DNA of 64,000 bases from Solitalea agri. GTDB lineage: Bacteria > Bacteroidota > Bacteroidia > Sphingobacteriales > Sphingobacteriaceae. The stretch covers positions 186,001 to 250,000 of the forward strand of contig NZ_JAMWYS010000024.1 of NCBI RefSeq assembly GCF_023914155.1, read 5' to 3'. Below the pieces are notes generated by a model, which saw only the letters and a list, made by a program, of their open reading frames with translations, had not been told where the DNA came from and did no database searches. Shown here in pieces: positions 60,790 to 64,000 of this stretch. The first letter of the stretch is position 1. Every line of letters begins with the position of its first letter. The position numbers and the translations under genes are program-made.

Positions 60790-61986
60790 TAGACTTTTGT
60801 AAAACCATACCGGATAAATTTCTCCGGCTTTAAACTCGTCCTTCTTTTCATCCAACTCCATAAACGCGTTAGCAGAAGTTAAAATGGCAAAATCGCCTGA
60901 ACCATTCGTTAAGTGAGGATTTGCATGCAATGAACCCTGACTTGTAACTTGAACATTAACCGGAATAAAATAGGTCAAGGGTTTATCAAACTTTACATCT
61001 TTAGTCAATACTGCTTGCATTTGAACTGGCACAGGATTCATCTGAAGTGATTGATAAAGCCATGGCAGCACATACCGATGCAAGCACATAAATCCAGAGA
61101 CAGGGTTGCCGGGTAAGCCAAAGAATGGAACATTTTTATCGGAAACAGCAAACAACAGGGGTTTCCCCGGGCGTTGCTTTACTTTATGAAACCTGGTGGC
61201 AACATTTAGTTCCTTTAAAACTTCTGGAATGTAATCGAACTTACCGGCTGAAACGCCTCCTGAACAAATGATCAGATCATACTGGGCAAAAAGGTTGGAG
61301 AACTCTTTATGTAAAGTTTCCTTATCATCTTTGATATGATGAATATAAGCCTCCACTCCTATTTCATTTAACACGGACTGAAAGGCATACACATTTGAAA
61401 TGCGTAACTGATGGAGCTTGGGCTCTTCATTTATCGCTATCAACTCATCGCCTGTGGCAACCAATGCTATTTTAGGTTGTCGACTTACTCGAATATTTGT
61501 TTTTCCGACCGTGGCTAATACGGCTATTTCAGCACCGGTAATCTTTATGCCGGGATAGAGCAAGGCTTCACCTTTTTTAACATCGCTACCTTGCTGATGA
61601 ATATTTTGTCCCTTTTGAATTCCCTTGATAATGCTAAAAGTGTTCTGATTACGAAAAATATCTTCGTAAGGAACAACCGTATCGGTGTTATCAGGTAAAA
61701 TTGCACCGGTCATGATTTCTATGCAACCATTGTGCTGAAGTTTCTGCTGCTGAAATCCAGCGGCCTGCAAGCCTTGAATTTCAAAATCAGTTCGACCGTT
61801 TTCATAATCTTGAAAGTTCAAAGCTATACCGTCCATCGTAACACGATCAAATGGCGGAAACGGACGATCGGCATAAATCGTTTCTCTTAAGATGCGGCCA
61901 TGTGCTTGAGTGATTGAAACCTCTTCTATTCCAAAATCGACAGCAGTATTCATTACGCAAGCAAAAGCTTCTTGAACTGTTAGCAT
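60787..61986 (-). CDS. moeA: Molybdopterin molybdenumtransferase MoeA
   Basis: 399 residues. MoeA domains in order: I-II (AFACVMNTAVDFGIEEVSITQAHGRILRETI..PFPPFDRVTMDGIAL), III (MogA-like, VALVATGDELIAINEEPKLHQLRISNVYAF and ICSGGVSAGKFDYIPEVLKEL) with FFGLPGNPVSGFMCLHRYVLPWL, and IV beta-barrel at the C-terminus. It inserts molybdate into adenylated molybdopterin to finish the molybdenum cofactor. It is the downstream end of a tight minus-strand Moco cluster (15 bases after moaE). Confidence 0.96.
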   Translation of the reverse strand: MLTVQEAFACVMNTAVDFGIEEVSITQAHGRILRETIYADRPFPPFDRVTMDGIALNFQDYENGRTDFEIQGLQAAGFQQQKLQHNGCIEIMTGAILPDNTDTVVPYEDIFRNQNTFSIIKGIQKGQNIHQQGSDVKKGEALLYPGIKITGAEIAVLATVGKTNIRVSRQPKIALVATGDELIAINEEPKLHQLRISNVYAFQSVLNEIGVEAYIHHIKDDKETLHKEFSNLFAQYDLIICSGGVSAGKFDYIPEVLKELNVATRFHKVKQRPGKPLLFAVSDKNVPFFGLPGNPVSGFMCLHRYVLPWLYQSLQMNPVPVQMQAVLTKDVKFDKPLTYFIPVNVQVTSQGSLHANPHLTNGSGDFAILTSANAFMELDEKKDEFKAGEIYPVWFYKSL

Positions 61987-62000
61987 ATCCAGTGATTAAA

Positions 62001-62417
62001 TTAGGGATGGGCCGCTACCCATACACTTCCATCTTCAAAATATTCCTTCTTCCAAATTGGCACCGTTTCTTTTAAGGTATCAATTACAAATTCACAGGCT
62101 GCAAATGCCGCTTTACGATGAAAAGCAGCAACAGCAATAACCACCACCACTTCTCCGGGCTGTTTTTCTCCCACAACATGGTGAATGGCCACTTCTTTAA
62201 TATCGAACTCTTCCTTTGCCCTTTCGGCAATTTTCTCCATCTCAAGAAGCGCCATTGGTGCGTAGCATTCAAAGAAAAGCTTTTCAACTTTCTTGCCTTT
62301 AGTGTGATTTCTTACCGTTCCAACGAAAACATTAATGCCTCCATATTCAGGTTTATTCACCAACGACGCGACATTGGCAACTTCAATGGACTCCACTAGT
62401 TGAATTAATGTATTCAT
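62001..62417 (-). CDS. moaE: Molybdopterin synthase catalytic subunit MoaE
   Basis: 138 residues from the ATG at 62417, eight bases after the moaD stop; a GTG at 62435 overlapping moaD is the alternative. Motifs: FVGTVRNHTKGKKVEKLFFECYAPMA, EVAIHHVVGEKQPGEVVVVIAVAAFHRKAAFAAC and the C-terminal VPIWKKEYFEDGSVWVAAHP with the catalytic Lys pair. It converts precursor Z to molybdopterin using sulfur from MoaD. Confidence 0.95.
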   Translation of the reverse strand: MNTLIQLVESIEVANVASLVNKPEYGGINVFVGTVRNHTKGKKVEKLFFECYAPMALLEMEKIAERAKEEFDIKEVAIHHVVGEKQPGEVVVVIAVAAFHRKAAFAACEFVIDTLKETVPIWKKEYFEDGSVWVAAHP

Positions 62418-62424
62418 AAGCTTA

Positions 62425-62664
62425 TTATCCCCCACTTACAGGTGGAATTAATGCAATTTCATCTGTTGAGCTAAGCATAATATGATCTTCTGCATAATTC
62501 ATATTTACAGCGATCATTAAGGAGTTTAATTTTTGTAAAAGAGGAAATGACTGATACAAATGTTCACGCAAGTGTCCCACTGTATAAAACTCATCATTTG
62601 GACAATAAACCGAAGAACCAATAATGTCCTTGGTCACTCCGAATAACAAAACCGTATAGCTCAT
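62425..62664 (-). CDS. moaD: Molybdopterin synthase sulfur-carrier subunit MoaD
   Basis: 79 residues, ubiquitin-like, ending in the essential Gly-Gly (PPVSGG) that is thiocarboxylated by a MoeB/ThiF-type enzyme, which is the next-but-one gene upstream. Body motif VLLFGVTKDIIGSSVY, then VGHLREHLYQSFPLLQKLNSLMIAVNMNYAED. It carries sulfur to MoaE. It is seven bases from the TauE gene upstream and eight from moaE. Confidence 0.93.
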   Translation of the reverse strand: MSYTVLLFGVTKDIIGSSVYCPNDEFYTVGHLREHLYQSFPLLQKLNSLMIAVNMNYAEDHIMLSSTDEIALIPPVSGG

Positions 62665-62670
62665 TATCTA

Positions 62671-63423
62671 TTAAGCATTAGCGTTCATTAACAATCGTAT
62701 TCCGGCATAGCACACCAATAAAGCAGTGGCAATGGTCACCCACTTTTCGCTGAACTTTTTGGCACTTAAACGAGTTCCTATCTGTCCTCCGACAATGACA
62801 CAGATCATCAACGGAACTGTAAACAGCACATCAAAATGAACCTGCTTCCGTGAAAGCTGACCTAATATTCCGGCTATTGAATTTACCAGGATAAAAAAAC
62901 TGCTCAAGCCTGCAATATTTTTGGCCGTATCGAAATGAGCCAGTTTAAGTAAAGGAGACAGAAAAATGCCACCTCCGATGCCAGTCATTCCGCTTAAACC
63001 ACCGATAAAGCCACCGGCAGCGCTAAACTTATAAACTGATGGGGTTTCTGTCTGCACTTTTTGTTCATTATAAAGAGGAAGCAAACGGTAAAACATCAAC
63101 AATGCCGAAATGATCAGCGATGTTCCTAAGATCCAAAAGAAGGTATGCTCTTTCAAAGGAATGTAGCTTCCCAGAAATGCTAAAGGCACGCTAGCAACAC
63201 TTATCCAAAGCGCTTTCTTCAGGGGCAAAAAGCCTTGTTTATAAAAAGTTATTACGCCACCTGTCACCACTACAATATTGCACAGCAAGGCGGTTGATTT
63301 CATCAGGTACATATTAATACCGAACAAAGCCATAATGGCCATGTAGCTCGAACCGCCACCAAATCCGGCGGTTGAATAAACTAATGCTATAATGAAAAAG
63401 AGTAGGCAAAGCTGATAATCCAT
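62671..63423 (-). CDS. TauE/SafE-family permease within the Moco cluster
   Basis: 250 residues from the ATG at 63423, giving a start right at the first membrane helix (a TTG-like or ATG reading to 63486 adds a hydrophilic stretch without family likeness). About eight helices; family motifs LVYSTAGFGGGSSYMAIMAL and GLSGMTGIGGGIFLSPLLKL are intact. TauE/SafE proteins move sulfite, sulfonates or other small anions. Position between moaD and the MoeB-rhodanese gene suggests a role tied to Moco or a molybdoenzyme product such as sulfite; this is inference. Confidence 0.88.
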   Translation of the reverse strand: MDYQLCLLFFIIALVYSTAGFGGGSSYMAIMALFGINMYLMKSTALLCNIVVVTGGVITFYKQGFLPLKKALWISVASVPLAFLGSYIPLKEHTFFWILGTSLIISALLMFYRLLPLYNEQKVQTETPSVYKFSAAGGFIGGLSGMTGIGGGIFLSPLLKLAHFDTAKNIAGLSSFFILVNSIAGILGQLSRKQVHFDVLFTVPLMICVIVGGQIGTRLSAKKFSEKWVTIATALLVCYAGIRLLMNANA

Positions 63424-63505
63424 TTTAATAATTATGAATTTTAAATTGCGAATTAAGAATTGTGATAACCCTAATTTTAATAACAAGTTTTCAATTCCTT
63501 TAAAA

Positions 63506-64000
63506 TCAATAAAGTTGTAAAGAATTATCTACCTCTCGGGCCCAACGATCAATACCACCTTCCAGATTGTAAACAGTAGTAAAACCTTTGCTAAGCAATT
63601 CTTCACAAGCTATTCGGCTTCTGATTCCGTGGTGACAAATTAAAACCACCGGGTTCATGGGATCAAGTTCACCTACTCGCATCCTAATTTCTCTTAAAGG
63701 AATATGAACAGCGCTCTCTATTTCACAGTAAACGAGCTCATACTGCTCACGAACATCAATCAATTGCAATGCTTCATTAAGCGCTAATTTTTGAGCTAGC
63801 TCTAATGGAGTAATGCTCATTAATGTTGATGAGCAAAGCGTTTTATAATCATCAGACCTTAACTGCGTAATGTTTTGATTTTCTTGTTTAGGTTGAAATT
63901 TGAAAACGGATTGTTTGTTGTTGAGTGTATCGATGGTTAACAGCTTGTTCGTTAATACTTCTCCAATACCGGCAATTACTTTCACCACCTCATTGGCCTG
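63506..64000 (-). CDS. MoeB/ThiF-type sulfur-carrier activator with C-terminal rhodanese domain (partial)
   Basis: The gene enters from beyond the right edge; 164 residues are visible. The first visible stretch QANEVVKVIAGIGEVLTNKLLTIDTL matches the C-terminal end of the MoeB/ThiF adenylating domain. A linker follows, then a rhodanese domain (about the last 105 residues): LELAQKLALNEALQLIDVREQYELVYCEIESAVHIPLREI, VVLICHHGIRSRIACEELLSKGF and YNLEGGIDRWAREVD. The active-site loop has Cys in CHHGIRS. It adenylates and sulfurates MoaD. Reading frame is open to base 64000; the N-terminus lies outside the window. Confidence 0.9.
   Translation of the reverse strand, partial: QANEVVKVIAGIGEVLTNKLLTIDTLNNKQSVFKFQPKQENQNITQLRSDDYKTLCSSTLMSITPLELAQKLALNEALQLIDVREQYELVYCEIESAVHIPLREIRMRVGELDPMNPVVLICHHGIRSRIACEELLSKGFTTVYNLEGGIDRWAREVDNSLQLY

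Noticed and set aside
1-64000. Search for CRISPR arrays, tRNA/rRNA genes, insertion sequences, prophage and defence systems
   Set aside because: No regularly spaced repeats, cloverleaf-like segments, transposase or integrase motifs, or recognised defence genes were found by eye. DUF2971 alone is not evidence of a defence island.

Overview
The window reads as a stretch of chromosome from a member of the Bacteroidota, probably a Sphingobacteriales-type organism (Pedobacter/Solitalea-like). This is inferred from the AT-rich DNA, repeated matches to the Bacteroidota housekeeping promoter (-7 TAnnTTTG with -33 TTTG), and family content: GH97, DUF3078, DUF5723 and PorT-like outer-membrane proteins, many SPI and SPII signal peptides, a fused DAHP synthase/chorismate mutase and a fused E1 alpha/beta dehydrogenase. 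No rRNA, tRNA, CRISPR array, insertion sequence, prophage or plasmid function was seen. Coding density is high and most genes are core or metabolic.

Layout. 1-5.2 kb: an SMP-30-like exported protein, rpoN, mscL, a DUF3078 protein and a ChaN-like protein. 5.35-8.8 kb: rpmH (52 codons), rnpA, yidD, an S41 processing protease and tsaB. 8.8-18.1 kb: DUF5723 and large DUF3352-like envelope proteins, DUF423, priA, an outer-membrane protein, pcm and smpB. 18.1-22.6 kb: an mntR-mntH operon in which MntH carries a C-terminal universal-stress domain, an Lrp regulator, ung and a lipoprotein. 22.6-28.7 kb: lysS, a GH97 glycosidase, DUF962, a coiled-coil lipoprotein and proline dehydrogenase. 28.8-34.7 kb: aromatic amino acid genes aroB, then pheA, DAHP synthase/chorismate mutase, aroA and aroC. 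34.7-45.5 kb: two porin-like paralogues, a patatin-VOC pair, an SDR protein, a CobW GTPase, a Gfo/Idh/MocA oxidoreductase, a ROK kinase, a PQQ-type sugar dehydrogenase, a YkgJ cysteine-cluster protein and an N-acetylmuramoyl-alanine amidase. 45.5-56.1 kb: Tex, an Ntn amidohydrolase, assorted small accessory genes (including a probable NTF2-like remnant), a secreted DJ-1/PfpI protein with a metal-binding-type N-terminus, TauE/SafE, rhomboid and TPR proteins. 56-60.7 kb: fused E1 dehydrogenase, a DUF1573 protein and an aminotransferase. 60.8-64 kb: a molybdenum-cofactor cluster (moeA, moaE, moaD, a TauE/SafE permease and a MoeB/ThiF-rhodanese gene cut by the window end).

The most notable element is between aroB and pheA. 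A perfect promoter is followed by an unannotated 21-codon leader peptide whose codons 7-16 read YWFFGYFYFF, then by mutually exclusive antiterminator and terminator hairpins just before pheA. Every part of a classic ribosome-stalling transcription attenuator is present, sensing phenylalanine, tyrosine and possibly tryptophan and controlling the pheA-DAHP synthase/chorismate mutase-aroA-aroC unit. Other points worth a second look are a DtxR-type operator placed against the mntR promoter, several -7 elements sitting 3-5 bases before a start codon (candidate leaderless mRNAs), and two families of short interspersed inverted repeats.
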